Shown: positions 25,965 to 39,400, counted from the stretch's first letter. The stretch is DNA of 60,000 nt from Tubulanus polymorphus (GCF_964204645.1 NC_134029.1:3793001-3853000), one strand, 5' to 3'. Numbers and translations are program-made. The notes: generated by a model not told the origin, from the letters alone.

Positions 25965-26105
25965 GTATGTGTCATGTTGCTGGGGAGTAGGTGTGCCCTT
26001 GGATTTCAACCATCCCCTCACAGCTATACACGACATAACGCCCTTCGCACCTTACATGGGTGGGATGGTTTCCATTTCAGATTTGCGTCTTGACATGACA
26101 CATAC
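25965..26105. mobile_element. Short element bounded by 13-bp inverted repeats
   Basis: GTATGTGTCATGT (25965-25977) and ACATGACACATAC (26093-26105) are exact reverse complements. A second nested pair, AACCATCCC and GGGATGGTT, lies inside, so the 141-bp segment could fold on itself. It looks like a MITE; no target duplication was recognised. Confidence 0.55.
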
Positions 26106-28551
26106 TTATTTCCTTGAAAGTTGAAAGTTAGACAAATAACTTGAAGGAAATGGAAAAATGAATACGTTGATACATATAACTATGGCAAGTAACACACCGA
26201 GTTCCCGACAACTATTCTTGTTTAAGAAATGAATAACCATAAAAACATGAAAAACCTACTAGTCTTAAGAATTCTAGAACGAATGGGCACATGTCGAAAC
26301 CGGCTAGTTCATTACCAAGTATTAAATCGTTGGTGTATAGAAGGGTGTTCAAATATGAAAAATATCAAATATATCAAATATGAGTAAAAATGTTTTCCAA
26401 GACTTCGCAAAGTGATGCGCTTATATTTTTGTCACAATATCATTAACAGCCCCCCTGCCTTTATAAAGTAGTAATCCGTACGCCTAACCTCTTCAAAGTT
26501 GAAATTTACATGTAACGAATCACAGTTCAGATGGTCAGGTCCATCCGGTTTGATCGCTTGGACTCGGTTTCTTTCAGTGATCCTCAGAGGTTCCATGTTG
26601 AATTTTACCGAGTTCACTAGTCTTCGAGTTACCAAGAGTCTTACCATATGTTCCAGTTAGGAATTAGGACCTGACGTTCTTAGATTACGGATTATCTTAC
26701 GGTATTTCGAATGCAATGCGTGCATGCATAGAAAGACACTTAAAACACTTGAATGTCGAAAGTGATATCTAGTTTCAGACTGGATACAGCTGTTTGCATG
26801 TCTATATCTTTGCGAATTCTCTCTTTTTTTTCGTGCTTTTTCCTCGTTTATCGAATTAACATTATGCGTGTTGTATATTAGCACCTTTTATCATATCGAA
26901 TCCCTTACAGATGACGTGCGAAGATGATTCTGCTTCATCGCAGGAAGTATACAAATCTCAGCCGTGTTTTAGCTTCGGTTGAATAAGAAAGAAAAAAAAA
27001 CCCGAGCCGGGATATAATTGGAATTATTTCGAATGGAAAACCACGAAATGAAATTGTGGGCGAAGATGAAAAATTATGCCTTCGCGACAGAAATGTAGAG
27101 CTCGAGGATGAAATTGCAAATTAGATCTTCTTGCAGTCTATTTCCTACAGCTAATTAGTCATGTTCTTTTAGTTTCAGTGGCAGTTGAAAAGATAACTAG
27201 ATTCGTGTCCCCAGGCCGTGTGTGTATCAACAACTGTCTCATTTGCTGCGGTCCTCGTCGTAAACAAGCTCAAACCAACAACGCGATTTGTATCAGTTCA
27301 ATCATCTCTCTATTCTGCGTCTAGTCGGTCTTATTAATCATAGCTTAGGTTCTTCGTATTGTCAGCCTTGATTTATCATCCTTTTTTATTCATTATCATA
27401 CGGCCATGTTGTGCATTCGTGGCCAACATGTTCCCCAAGTCCAGTCTAACCATATTCAGTCTTAACAACTTTTAAGATTGAAAACTTTTTGGATACATTT
27501 CTAAACTGCAACTAATTCCGCAAGGCTAAAATTGATTTTACCTTATTCAGCTAAAATGGCACTTGAGGATTTTTCTGGGATTTTTTGTATTTTTCAATTT
27601 GAGACATAATTATAACTGTAACTGAACCTCTGTGAGTCCTGTAGCTAATTATGTCACATATTAAGAACTTGACGAATTTTCGTCGAATAAATCAAATCTC
27701 TTTCCAATTATATGTTCAAATTTTCCAAGTATAAAATCGTGAATTTTCTGACTGGTAGAAATTGGGCTAGTTATGAAATTGAACATACCCGTACGTGTTA
27801 ACAAAATATACCCTGAAGGTGATATCGTACCAGTTTCTAGACTTGTATATATGCGCTTCAAAAATAGATACGAAAATATATATCTTTTTGATTGATCGAT
27901 CGCCAGTTAGCGTGAAATATACTTACTATATTGTTATTATGTTCGCCACCGGCATCGAAGGCAACGTATCATATGTTTCCGAGTAAATCTGAGTGTGATA
28001 TGTCAGTTTAAAATAGGGCTGATTTGTTGCCGCGTTACACCGCGCTACTGCGTGTATGTCCATCATTCTTATGATGTCTTGACGCATACGTTTATTCTCA
28101 TTAAATCTTACCCCAAATAGGATGCCACCGACATCGATTTTTAGGCGGGGTTCCTTTTTTCAATTTGGTCTTCACCATATTTTGATTGATACTGGGTTTT
28201 ATTCGAACAAATATTCGCTTGATCTCTAATAGCCGTATCGCATCGAATGTCATTTATCGAAATTATCGAATCGTTGACCCCCCAAAGGGCATACTAATTT
28301 TCATATCTGCAATTTCTCGATCGCCCCAAATGTCAAAATCACGAATAAACCCTATTTTCTGTATGCATTTTCTAATCTATATATGTATAATTTTTCAGAG
28401 AAAAAAACTGTTTTCAATGTTAGCCTCAAGCATCGAACATAAAAATATTTTTGCACGTTGCTACCTTTCTTTTAGAAAATGTTCTTCGTTGAAATAAATT
28501 GCATTTTTATTCTGCGTAAGATATATATCGATATTATATCTTGTCTCCGCG
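26106..28551. other. Intergenic DNA, nothing recognised
   Basis: AT-rich, with short internal repeats near 26350-26385 (ATATCAAATAT strings) and only short open frames. Confidence 0.4.
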
Positions 28552-28630
28552 ATGACGTTGGTGTGACGTCAAATTGCATTTTACTTAAATTTCATTTCGG
28601 CTGACGTCAAACGATTTCTTACTTAATAAT
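28552..28630. promoter_or_regulatory. Duplicated segment with two CRE palindromes
   Basis: Two perfect TGACGTCA sites (28564-28571 and 28602-28609) are each followed by AA and then a similar ATTT...ACTTAA block, so a unit of about 38 bases seems duplicated. A half-site TGACGTT precedes them at 28553. TGACGTCA is the consensus for CREB/ATF-type bZIP factors. No gene start is seen nearby, so a role is unproven. Confidence 0.4.
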
Positions 28631-30558
28631 ATATTGCGGCTATTTTTTCTAAATACCGGGTCTCGTTTCTTTTCCCGATACGAAACATTTTGATGCCGGT
28701 AAAATCGCTGAAGGTACAAAACGAATTTAGAATTTGTATCGATTGCCGGAGCGCTTGTGTCTGCGCAGTGAGTAATGGTTTGTTTTAGGTGTGGCTCTCT
28801 TTCTGTTGCGTCTAGTTTCTGAGGCCTCGTAATTCTGTGCAATAATGTGATGCGATCTCTTCCTTTCCTGAAAAGGATGCGACAGTTTTTAGCGGCGTTT
28901 CTACCTACCTGGTAATTGGCTTAGTGTTACTTTTACCATTGAACTGCTAATGGCACTGCGGGCCTTTAGAGCGCTCGAAAGATATCAGAGGGGCGGTTTC
29001 CTTTAGAATTTTCATAAGACAATTGATCTTTCTGGTTTGCGTGCACAGATGATCCGTAACAATTCCCTAATACATCATCCGTGAATTGATGTTTTTACGA
29101 GTTTCTGTTTTTCTGAGCTATTCTAAATCGTAAATATTCTAGGATTGAAGCTCACCTAACTATTGATATTTGAAACAGTACGGAACAATAGCTTTCTCTT
29201 ATGCGAGACCAATGAAACCCTATTTTTGTAGGATCTCAATTTTCAAGTTTATTGTTCCGGAAAAAGATGTACTTTTTTCTGAGGACAACAAAACTATCAA
29301 TACCAAAGTTGGCAAAACTGCCATAACTAAAAAGCTAGGTTGCAGCAACATTGAATTTGAACAAACACCATTGAAAGTGTTCATTTTTAAGAAGTCACAT
29401 TCGAGTATGAAATGATATTCGTCACCTATAGTATCCCGGGTATACATTGCCACAAACTGTGGCTCTTGCTCTGGTAATTCATGGTTGGAACATCTTTCAC
29501 CATGATAAACACGTATTCGTTTTGCACTAGAAATCTACCCCTCGTGGTTACTTTAAAAAACCGTAAGATCTATGGTGATTACGCGGAGAACTCTTTAGCG
29601 GTTTCCTCGACGTAACGGCTCAATCGGGATTTCGATGTTTGAAAAAACATTTCTCCTTGCAATGAATTTGCCTATCATCTAAAACCGAATGCTCAAAATG
29701 AATCCTTAACACCCGAACGAACCGCTTAAACTAAAATCACCCGTCGATTAACGATAAATATCTCGAGTTTCTGCTACTGAAAATTCGTCTCGACGCGGCA
29801 AATATTTCATCGAAAAAGAAAAGTCCGTTTTGTGTTATCGATGCGCTCGAAATTGACGTGGTGCAAATCGTATTAACGCCTGTGTCCTCGTGCTGTCAAA
29901 CCGATGTCAGAACTGATTAGTTTCATGAATGACATACACTGAGATCGTCAGTAAATCTAATTACCATGAAATTCACATATCAGTCGTTCATTCATTTACC
30001 ACTTTTCACTGCGTAAACGAGGTGCCCGTCAAATTACAGGAATAAATAGATGCACTATCGGAAACCGACAGGCGCTCGATTGAAATATTCGTAATTTTCT
30101 GCATTTTGTGTTACATATTCGGTTACAAAAAATGCTTACAAACGATTAAAAGAACCGTATTTTTAAGAGAGTTGAGTCGTCACTATATCTCTCTCAGTTT
30201 TTCTGTAATCTCGATGTTGTTAACCTATCTGCCCCTCACCCCCATGTGGTGATAACTAGTATTCTAAGTGGACCATGATCTGTGGTAATCACACTTTAAT
30301 GAGCGTGTTGGAAACCAACAGTGGTGCTCACTGGGGAGATGGCGTTTCCCTCAGGTCGCCACTCTGACAGCAGTTTCAAGGTTCTGTTTTCCCAACTGCC
30401 GTGGATTAAAGACATTCCACCTTATACTCTAAGTGCGAATGAATCAAAAATACTCGGCCGAGCTCATCCGTTGTCACCATATTTTTGTTAATGTTTCCAG
30501 TTTTTGTAATAATGGAATGATGAAATAACTGGACTGTTACTTAAAGTAAAGAGCATCG
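28631..30558. other. Intergenic DNA, nothing recognised
   Basis: Only short open frames without domains. Confidence 0.4.
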
Positions 30559-30623
30559 TGGCCGAGCGGTGAGTCTTGTTTTAGGTCGCTATAACCATCA
30601 ACCACTTCATGCTGGTCGTAGCC
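30559..30623 (+). repeat. Possible tRNA-derived SINE head
   Basis: TGGCCGAGCGG (30559-30569) fits the Pol III A-box as found in Leu/Ser tRNAs. GGTCGTAGCC (30614-30623) is the B-box consensus lacking one T. The spacing is tRNA-like but the sequence does not fold as a clean tRNA. The tail of the putative SINE cannot be delimited. Confidence 0.3.
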
Positions 30624-31459
30624 TGATGGTCTTGTATCGTACGACTGTGGAAAACAACGTTTTCTTTGTCACCGAGATTATTTCTGTGACTCTCACGACA
30701 TTTTGCTCATTCGATACATCTTCGCCACCAAAAGCTGTCAATTTATTTTGGGTGGGGCGAACGCTTAAACTTCAATAATCGTTTCTTTCTCACCCCGGGG
30801 CCAAAAGAAAAGACAACTTTGATCGTCTAATCGCTTTCATGCTTGTGTATTATAGATCTTTGACGTTGTGTTGTTTTTTGATTTGACTGTGTGTAATGAT
30901 ATAGACTCCTCGGCTATTATGGAAAACATGGCACGATGGCCTCGGAGTCTTCCCAATCATATCGCCGGTTCAAATATACCCATCTTTTGTGCATTCAGCG
31001 ATATTACATCCATTTCATAGTGATTTATCGTCAGTCGTAGATGAATGATGTGTTTCTGATTGCCGCGGCTCTAAGTCATAATGGTGCACCCGTGTCGGTA
31101 GTGATACAAACCCGCCGCCGCCTCCGCCGCCTCGGGCCGTGATGACCGCCGTGCCAATATACTGTTGATCGCTTTCGAATGCCGATGTATATCATCGGTT
31201 TGTATAAGGCCACTTCTGATGAATGACGTCTTGCAACTTTGTCATTCTCGGCAGTATACGATAATACGGTTTTCGCGATCTGATGTGAAATAGATTATCT
31301 CGATCATGTCGCACTAAACTGATATTTGTTTTAGAGCTTCGTCGTCACGTCGCGAGATGGTGCTGTTTGGAATAGTATATTGTTTTTATATTCAGCTAAA
31401 GCTCGAATGTATGTATCTTTCCTGCATTTCAAACTTAACCGAAACCGAATAAGTTTCCC

Positions 31460-31482
31460 AGAGAGAGAGAGAGAGAGAGAGA
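31460..31482 (+). repeat. (GA)n tract
   Basis: About eleven GA units without interruption. Confidence 0.9.
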
Positions 31483-31765
31483 GTGGGTTGCTTTAGATGG
31501 AAGTTAAAGGCGCGATCGATGCCATCGATAGAATAGCTACAATAGCTCACCAGACGCTTGAGACACATCTGTTTTTCTTCGAAAGCCTGTGTGAAGAACA
31601 TTTTTCTAACAACTTCGAGTCACTTAGCGATCGCCTGATACCGAGCTATTTTGGCTTAGACGAGGTCGAAGTCTTCGTCGCCGGTGCGATTTGATGACGC
31701 AAAACACCTATCATCGACAGTTTTCGTAATAAAGTTCTAGCGTGTTCCAACACTTCAGCAAATGC

Positions 31766-31829
31766 ATCGCCTAGAATCCCGTGATAGCTTACCGACCATC
31801 ACCTAGAATCATGTGATAGCTTACCGACC
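31766..31829 (+). repeat. 32-bp tandem duplication, two copies
   Basis: Two adjacent 32-base copies (31766-31797 and 31798-31829) share CCTAGAATC and GTGATAGCTTACCGACC and differ at three positions. Confidence 0.9.
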
Positions 31830-32092
31830 AGTTAGTTAAATGAGACATATTGAGTTCAGGTGATTTCGATGGTATTTACGATTCTCGGAAGCCGCATATT
31901 ATAATAATGGCGCTGGAAAATGTTTCTTATGTCTACGACGTTCATTTCTTCTTCGGCTATTATTTCTGTTATGGGATGTGCTGGTGCCAATTTAGGCTTG
32001 CGTTTGTTCTGATTTATGAGTGAAGTAGTTTGACTCCAGTGGCCTAATCTAGAAAGACATGCGATTGCTCTTAATACATCGGCGTGCAATTC

Positions 32093-32283
32093 TCATTTCG
32101 CCATTGACCAGAATTCGACTAGCTGGTGCTGCTGCTGCTGGTGGTGCTGCTGCTGCTGCTGGTGGTGCTGCTGATACGGTTGTTGGTTTGCGTTGTCAAA
32201 AAATCCATAAATTTTCATATTAAACATGTCTTCAAGATAATCGAGGTTGAAAGAAAGATCTGAAATAGTGTAATTCCAACGGC
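32093..32283 (-). CDS. Candidate exon with Gln/His-rich tract, unknown protein
   Basis: On the minus strand, a good acceptor (TTGCTCTATTTTCCAG) ends at 32284 and is followed by an open frame of 62 codons, from RWNYTISDLSF through NANQQPYQQHH to LVEFWSMAK, then TGA (32095-32093). The acidic-aromatic first half and the polyglutamine/histidine run resemble activation regions of transcription factors, but no DNA-binding domain is visible. The same frame stays open for another 78 codons beyond the TGA (to 31856), including a basic KRKPK patch. No partner exon was found. It may be a last exon, a decayed gene or chance. Confidence 0.27.
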
Positions 32284-32747
32284 CTGGAAAATAGAGCAAG
32301 ATTGCTCAGTTGAAAATGTAACAAGACCCGCAACTGAAAACTAAAACCCAGGGCGATGTCATGGGATTTCTCAGTATTAAGCTTTTCTTCAGCCTTGATC
32401 AAATTTCATGTCTATTTCACGTGAATCTCGCTGGGAAAGAAAGAGCAAAGGATGTTTTTGAAGATTGGTGCGTGAACTAATGGCTTAAGCTTCATTATTA
32501 CTCTTCAGTGAGGCGGATTTTAAAAAAGCTCGATGTTTTGAGTTCTATTACCAAACAGATTAATTCTTTAATGAGATGATATCCAATCCCCTCTTTTCCA
32601 CAGTGCAGACGCCACTCTAGTAATTAGCTCCACTCTGCGCTGGATGTAAGTTAGACAGAGTTCTTGGATTAGTGAATCTTAGAGTAGTGAATCATCTTTT
32701 GCGAGCGCTGGGTATACGAACCCGATATAAAGACGTTTACTGACTTA

Positions 32748-32817
32748 TTTCATAGGTCTACTGGTTAGCAGGACTGTTTATATCTACTAGACCCGGGTTC
32801 GATCCCCGTTACGAGCA
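32748..32817 (+). pseudogene. tRNA-like sequence, probably decayed
   Basis: Seventy bases with a Pol III B-box (GGTTCGATCCC), an A-box-like GGTCTACTGGTTAGCAGG, a possible anticodon stem (GTTTA/TAGAC) and an acceptor 3' side TACGAGC plus A. The 5' acceptor side TTTCATA pairs at only five of seven positions, the usual U33 is absent and the length is two or three bases short. I infer a tRNA pseudogene or tRNA-derived SINE head, with no reliable isotype. Confidence 0.6.
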
Positions 32818-32846
32818 ATCATCTGAATTTGAGATGATTGCTCGTA
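32810..32846. repeat. Perfect 15-bp hairpin overlapping the tRNA-like 3' end
   Basis: TACGAGCAATCATCT (32810-32824) and AGATGATTGCTCGTA (32832-32846) pair fully around a 7-base loop. The left arm includes the acceptor 3' strand of the tRNA-like sequence; the right arm contains GCTCGTA, the strand the acceptor should have paired with. Confidence 0.9.
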
Positions 32847-35800
32847 GATCCCCGGTAGGTGCGCATCATTTCCCTGTCACTTATTTTACGTTACAACCAT
32901 GTGATGATTCTAAAATATTCGAAATAATCTTTTACAAATGGAATCTAAGCCTTTTGTTAATGTAACTGAAAATATATTTTACGTTCATATACGTGTAGCC
33001 ATTACCGAATATTTATTATTTAGTCTTGTCTCTCAACGCAAATGTTATTGACAAAAAAAAATCCGATTTTGCAAAGTGAGACGTGTCTTAATGCTTGTCG
33101 TATGGTCACAACCGCGCAATTGTTATTTCTCTGTGTAGAAAATGGAAAATTACTTATCGGGAAAGATTATCCTCGACAGGGGTTTAGTGCATTTGCTTAT
33201 TGTAAAAGAGTATTAGATAAACAAAAGATGCAATAATCATCGGGTGACGCGTAGGGAATGGTCGCACATTGGGGACAAGACAATATTTGGTAATATCTTT
33301 ATTTCCCGTATCTGAATATGAAGGAAATGTTTAACACGCGTTTAAGAAAACGACACTTTGATGCGTTTGGTAAAAGATGCCCTCGATCTATTCGGCGTTC
33401 GATCTTTTAATCGTCTAAAGTTCAGAGCGTGTTTCACCCGTCTAAACCTGATGATCTAAAGCGTGAGATCTATCCGATAACAAAACAGATTTTCGAACGG
33501 CGTCCTTGTCGGATATTCCCCTCGAGGTTCCAACATGAGTTGAGAAGTAATTGATGAGGAGTTCGAGCTTACTTTCTAGTTAGTGCTTTTCGAGGCAGTT
33601 GTTATAATTATTACTAAAATCCGTCAAATACCTTTCTGAACTGTGGAAATGTATCCGAGATACGATATTATGCGCGTGAAACTTTTCGGCATACTCCACA
33701 TGGATCTGTTATCAATCCAAATGTTGACATTTACGAGTTTTTATTTCTAGAAAACTTCAAATGGACGTGAAGCTAAATATCCCAATCAGTTCAAAAGTTG
33801 TTTCTAGTACTATACTCGAAATGCTCCATTGAAATTCTCTAAGTTTTCTGAGTGTTGATGAATTTTTAAAACGATGCAGCCTTTGTAGCAGCGTTGCTGG
33901 GCGTTAGAATGCAATGGAAACAAGTGCAGAACACTTTTCTGAAAATTGATACCACGCAGCTTTTTTAATGACATGCGTTAAACTTATTCTTGAATATACA
34001 TTGAGTGGGTATTTGATATCGCACAGTCGCCGATTCAAGAGTGTTCGCGCAATATGCGTTTGAAAGATGTACTCTTGAACGTGCGCCTAATGTTCTTTTC
34101 CTCGATCGCCTTTTTTTCGAGGCGATGGACACCACACTCGTTACAACTCACCCATTGTCCTTTTCTGTTTTTATATACAATCTAGTGTATGTGTTTATTA
34201 AAAAAGATGTTGTTAAAAAGAAGAAATGATATATCTTTATATCTATCGGTTTCAATCATCATAAAAAGTAGCCTTCACTTGAAAACAATAATTTGAGCAC
34301 CCGCGTCTCTTAAAAACTTATATTCTTTTTATAATTCTACCTGGTTATATAACATCGGCTCGGGGGCTGTTGTCGCAATACGCGCGGTGTTAATGTCACT
34401 TTCTTTCCGCAACCAGCCATAATTGATTACAGACGTGTTTTTGTGTGTGTTCAAGCTTCGGTATTTTTTGCTGGAGACTCTTTCGCCGTTGTTCTCGGCG
34501 GCGAAATCTCATCTAATTCACACAAAATAACGTTGTTGTCGTTGAATGATGAAATATATCGTCACCGTGCTGGTCGTATAGAACGGGCTGTCAGTCGGCC
34601 ATTGATCATAATCATTTGCAGTATCATCTTACCCGAGAATTAAGAGCATTGATCTGGCATCTTGGCAAGCAATTTACACAATTTACTGCTGACGATGATT
34701 TCGACTTTCTCTGTGCTGTTAAGACGTCATGGGAACGTTACGACCCAGCCGTAAATCCCTGCGTGTGTACATTGACATTTACTAGCCACTAGCCACCAGA
34801 AAAATCTTACGTCGTAATCTATGAACATCAGGCGAAAGATTTAATCGTAGGAAGCGTACACATAAGGGTTTTACACTAAAGGAACCTTCAGTCTTTATGT
34901 CAAAAACACTAAGCTTGAGTTTGATTTATTTCGTCATTATTAAATGATGTAGATGGAGACTTCTAATAATAGACGCCTCTCGAAATATGATCGAATATTG
35001 GTCAAAAATCTGAAAAATATTTAGAACTCACAATTTCCGCTAAGCGTTAACGTCCGAAGTTAACGAGTCATGATGGCCACGTGACGTGTGGCATACGTAA
35101 ATTATACCTCTATAATGACTGCCGTTTCATAAAAAATAATTTTTCATTTCAACCCTTTAAAGGTAAACCATGAACCTGAAACGTGTACATTTGGATCGAT
35201 AGGAGCCGTTACAGGACGCCGGCACTGCGGCTGGAAGTGGACATCCCTTTAACACATCATCAATGAACCAGATGAATCGTGTAGTGGGCAATAATCGTGT
35301 CGATGAAATCCGATGCTAATCAACCTGACATCTAATTAAACCATTTGAGAGTGTTCGCAATTACCGCAATCGGTGTAGTATTGGCTTAGAGGCGAGTGCG
35401 TATCTTCAATTCTAATTAGCGAATGTCAGTACGGATTTATCGATGGTCTTAAATCGAGTATAACACGCTTCCTACAACCATCACTCCTCGTTTTATACAG
35501 GTCCATAGTTCGACGACGGAAATAACAGCTTTATCATTATTATCGCCATAATAGTCATCGTCGAGACTGCGTTTTTCAATTCGGTTGAAGCAGTTTTTCT
35601 AAGACGAATTTCGCGGACATTCAACCAAACCTGTTTGAAGATCAGAATTTGTTGTCGTCTCAAAATCGTCGAAATCTTGAAATTTTCGATTTGTTCGAAT
35701 TCTTCGCGATTCATCGAATCCGAGAATTATTTTTCAATCATCGTTCGCAGCGTTTGTCAGAGTTTGCAAACAGCTCTCTCCTCTCGGTTCCCTCTCCGTG

Positions 35801-36332
35801 TCTCATTGTGTTCTATTCAACTGCTCATCACCGCACACCTCCATTAAGCATAATGATCGCGTGAAATGAATAGGCCGGGGGTAAAGTTGTTTCTCGTTGC
35901 GTTAGAAGATCTCGTCGCTATTGCCTAATGACGCCGCCACAAACCGATTTCTTCTGGATCGTCATAATTTGTATTCGTGCGTAATGCCGTTGCAAAATAT
36001 TCAATCCGTTTTTACCCCGAAACTAAGTGAAAAAATTGACCATTACGCGGCCATTAAGAAAGCGTATGTATATGAAACAACGACGTAATAGATGGTACTT
36101 CTACTTGGCTCGCCAGCCATTAGATTCTTGAATCATCGGATAAATAACAGCAATCTACTTATGTATATAAGTGTGAATGGTGGCCTAAAAGGCGACGATT
36201 TATCTGTTGAATGTAATGTGACGGGAGAGATCTGATAAAAATATAAAAATATGGAGATTTAGAAACTTCTGTCATGCAAATCACTTATTGTACACGTGAC
36301 TGAATTTAGTCTTTCGGTTTATTTTGTCCACT
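32847..36332. other. Intergenic DNA, nothing recognised
   Basis: Only short frames; no RNA gene or defined repeat seen apart from a second GATCCCCG string at 32848, which repeats the tRNA-like T-arm. Confidence 0.4.
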
Positions 36333-36400
36333 TGACGTCATTGGAAGACGCAGACGAGAATCTACAAGTGTGAGACGCTGAAATTGAATTGATGACGTCA
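36333..36400. promoter_or_regulatory. Pair of CRE palindromes
   Basis: TGACGTCA at 36333-36340 and 36393-36400, 60 bases apart. CREB/ATF-type consensus; no start site identified nearby. Confidence 0.35.
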
Positions 36401-39400
36401 ATTCGAAGTAATTTTGTTCCGTTTCTTTCAATTTTTACCAATGAATGATTGATTGTAAGATGTTGATTGGCTCGTAATGGATCCGACATTACCGGATTCC
36501 GCATTCCCATTACCCCGACGTATAGCCGAAGGTATTTTTACTGTCGATCGATTTTCTTTTCGAATTTATTTATAAATCAAAAATATTGGAACAACTAAAA
36601 CCTAGAGATTAAATTACGTATATCATACCTGTTTCAGTTTTCATTTGTATCCTCGTTTGTAGTGTTTATTATGGTGCCCAAAAGGCAAGAGGATAAAATT
36701 AAATTGAATTTATAATGTAATCAAATTAATGTCCATCCTACACGTGTATTTATTTACACATGCATGTATTGTAGATTTCTTCTGTGCTCTAAGTAAATTT
36801 CTTTTTACTGAGTAATCTTGTATCAGTCGAGTATCGAGTATCTTGTATCAGTTACAAACGATATGCAGCCAACGTTTACGCCAAATTTAAGTTGAATTTA
36901 ATTCGTAATACTAAAACATGAGGCGACGCAGGGACTTCATTTCCTTTGTTCAATTTACTCCTGAATTCTCCGAAGTCCTTGTTTAGAATAAGAAAAATCT
37001 CACCGTTCTCTCGCACGATCAATCAAACAACATCGTGACATCAACAACGCTAAAACTTCTAAAATAGCTCATAGTTCTCAAGGTCGCAGAGTCATTGCGT
37101 TTGTTTTTAACAGTAAAGAGGTATTGTAGCCATATTCACTGCCACGCAATTTCGGTGGTCAAACACAATAAGTGGCATACCAATTCAATTCTATATTTAT
37201 CCTTATTTAGTATAGTTTAATATATCTATATCGGATTTAAGAATTAAGCATTTCCAGACGTATGATTGAAAATAATAGACTCTTTTTTAGATTTTAGCGG
37301 ATTATAAAACATTGGTTAACCAATGATTGATATACAGCAGTAGAAAAAGAACATTTAGTTATACAAGCACTTAGAACTACATAAAGGTTAAACCTTCTAA
37401 AAATTTCAGCGACAATCAAGTGATTTACATTGATCAAGAATAGCTCAGATATGTATTTGGATATAATGTCAAATTCTTCCGGGCCACTGTTGTAGGATAA
37501 TATGAATGTAAATTCTTCATCGTCGTTTAGGTCTAGAAAATGAGTAAAAACGCTCCTTCGTGTTTGGAAAAGCAGAGATTTTCTAAGTTTGTAAATGCCC
37601 CTGTCTCCAGGAACGTTGGCAGACAATCGATGACATCACGTGCAAGACCTCTTTATACGGAGTCACTATTTTTTGCAGGATTTGTAAAAAATCTAGAATG
37701 GCTGCGACAACTTCCAGACGCAGCGTGAATCGATACTAACTGTTTAATCGCTAGATTAAGGACTATTTACATCATGCTTCGTATATCTCGTGTCATGAAT
37801 ATCAAACGATCACTAGCTCACAGACTGCCACGGCCGACTGGCGCGACTGTTTAGTTTCGTGTTATCCTGTACTTTTAACTACAATTCACTTAAGAGATAA
37901 AACAGACGATGAATATACGTGACAGTGATTGATTTTTCACTCTAATAAACGGACAAGAGCTCTCCTCAATTCTCCAGCTCGAGTGACAGTCATTGCAAGA
38001 ATCTGACGAACTAAAAAGTTTTATGAATAGATTGAGGAGTCTGGTGGGGATCGGGTTATATTCTCTACTGATCTTTGCGATGTAATTTCTAAATGATTGC
38101 CTCGTATAACTGATATGACACTCACGAGCCAGTGACACAGTTGTATATGGTTAAACTGTAGATTCAAAAGCAATTCGAAATGAATGATCCGACGCAACTG
38201 AAACTTATATGAACTGTAGCGATAGCGAATCAAATCTCCATGTATTTACTCAGACGAACTAACGTTGTTAAACTAGAGACAACGAAGATAGATTATAGAA
38301 ATGCTATAATGATAACCTCTGCGTGCCAGGTGGTATGTGTGTCTCGGAGAGTCCGAGCACATCAATTTTCTTTACTCGAAGCACGACTCTTCCTGTTGAC
38401 AGTAATTTAGAAGTTTGATGCATTAGAAAATGGAGAATTAATGTGTGTTTCAATATGCTGTTAACGACCTCGTCATTCATCCATTCATTTCCATCCATTT
38501 ACAGTTAGAAAAGAAAAATGGAAATGTCGACCAGAAATTCCAGTTCTTATAGCTAAAGAAATGATAATTTCAGAACACATTCCGTTTCTCAGAGAGTATT
38601 TTGTGCTTTATTACTGACATGTGGTCTCTTTTAAATGATTGCTAAGTCTTTTATCCATCTGAATCATTTCATTTCCGAGTATCAAGTTGCCGACCCGCTT
38701 GCGCGGCCTGTAGGCGTACATTTCTTGGCTTTTATGGTATGTTAATGCACTCAGTACAAAGAATAATGTTGTACACCACTCTCGTGTCATTTGGCTTTCG
38801 CCTGTTTTATCTCTGTGGTATTGAGTCTGGCCAGACTGGAACTGCTTCTCGCAGGACTCCACAAGTTGGTACAGTATACGTTATGCGTACGTCTAGACAG
38901 GTATGGTCTTTGAATCTAAGTCTCGATGCTCGACCGAACCCAGTGGGTTGGTTTCGCTCATAGCGACCAGCTTTAAGATTTAGAGCGTCTTTGTTGCCGA
39001 GAGCTGATGCGAGATTGATAAGATCGAAGTGATAAGTTCGACGTATTTATCTTTAATTATTTGCAAGTATACTTAGACGAAAAAATCATTGGTAGTTAGT
39101 GAACGATTATTGATCAACATCCGTAGAATTGCAAGTCTTATAGACTATACAGGCTATCAGCGCGTGGGTCAATCGAATTCTCTATTGAGGAGGGTGCAAG
39201 GAATCCCGATGTTTATTATGTTAAAACTATTCTTTCTGATATTAAGTATACCTATACTTAACCATGTGTATATCATTCGGATTCTTCAGGTTCTTTTTTT
39301 TGTTGCAACCACAGCTGCGAGGGAATGTAAATGATGTACGTGATGGCTATTCACTGACTTCTTTGCGCGCAAAATCCATGTGAAATTGATTATCTAATTG

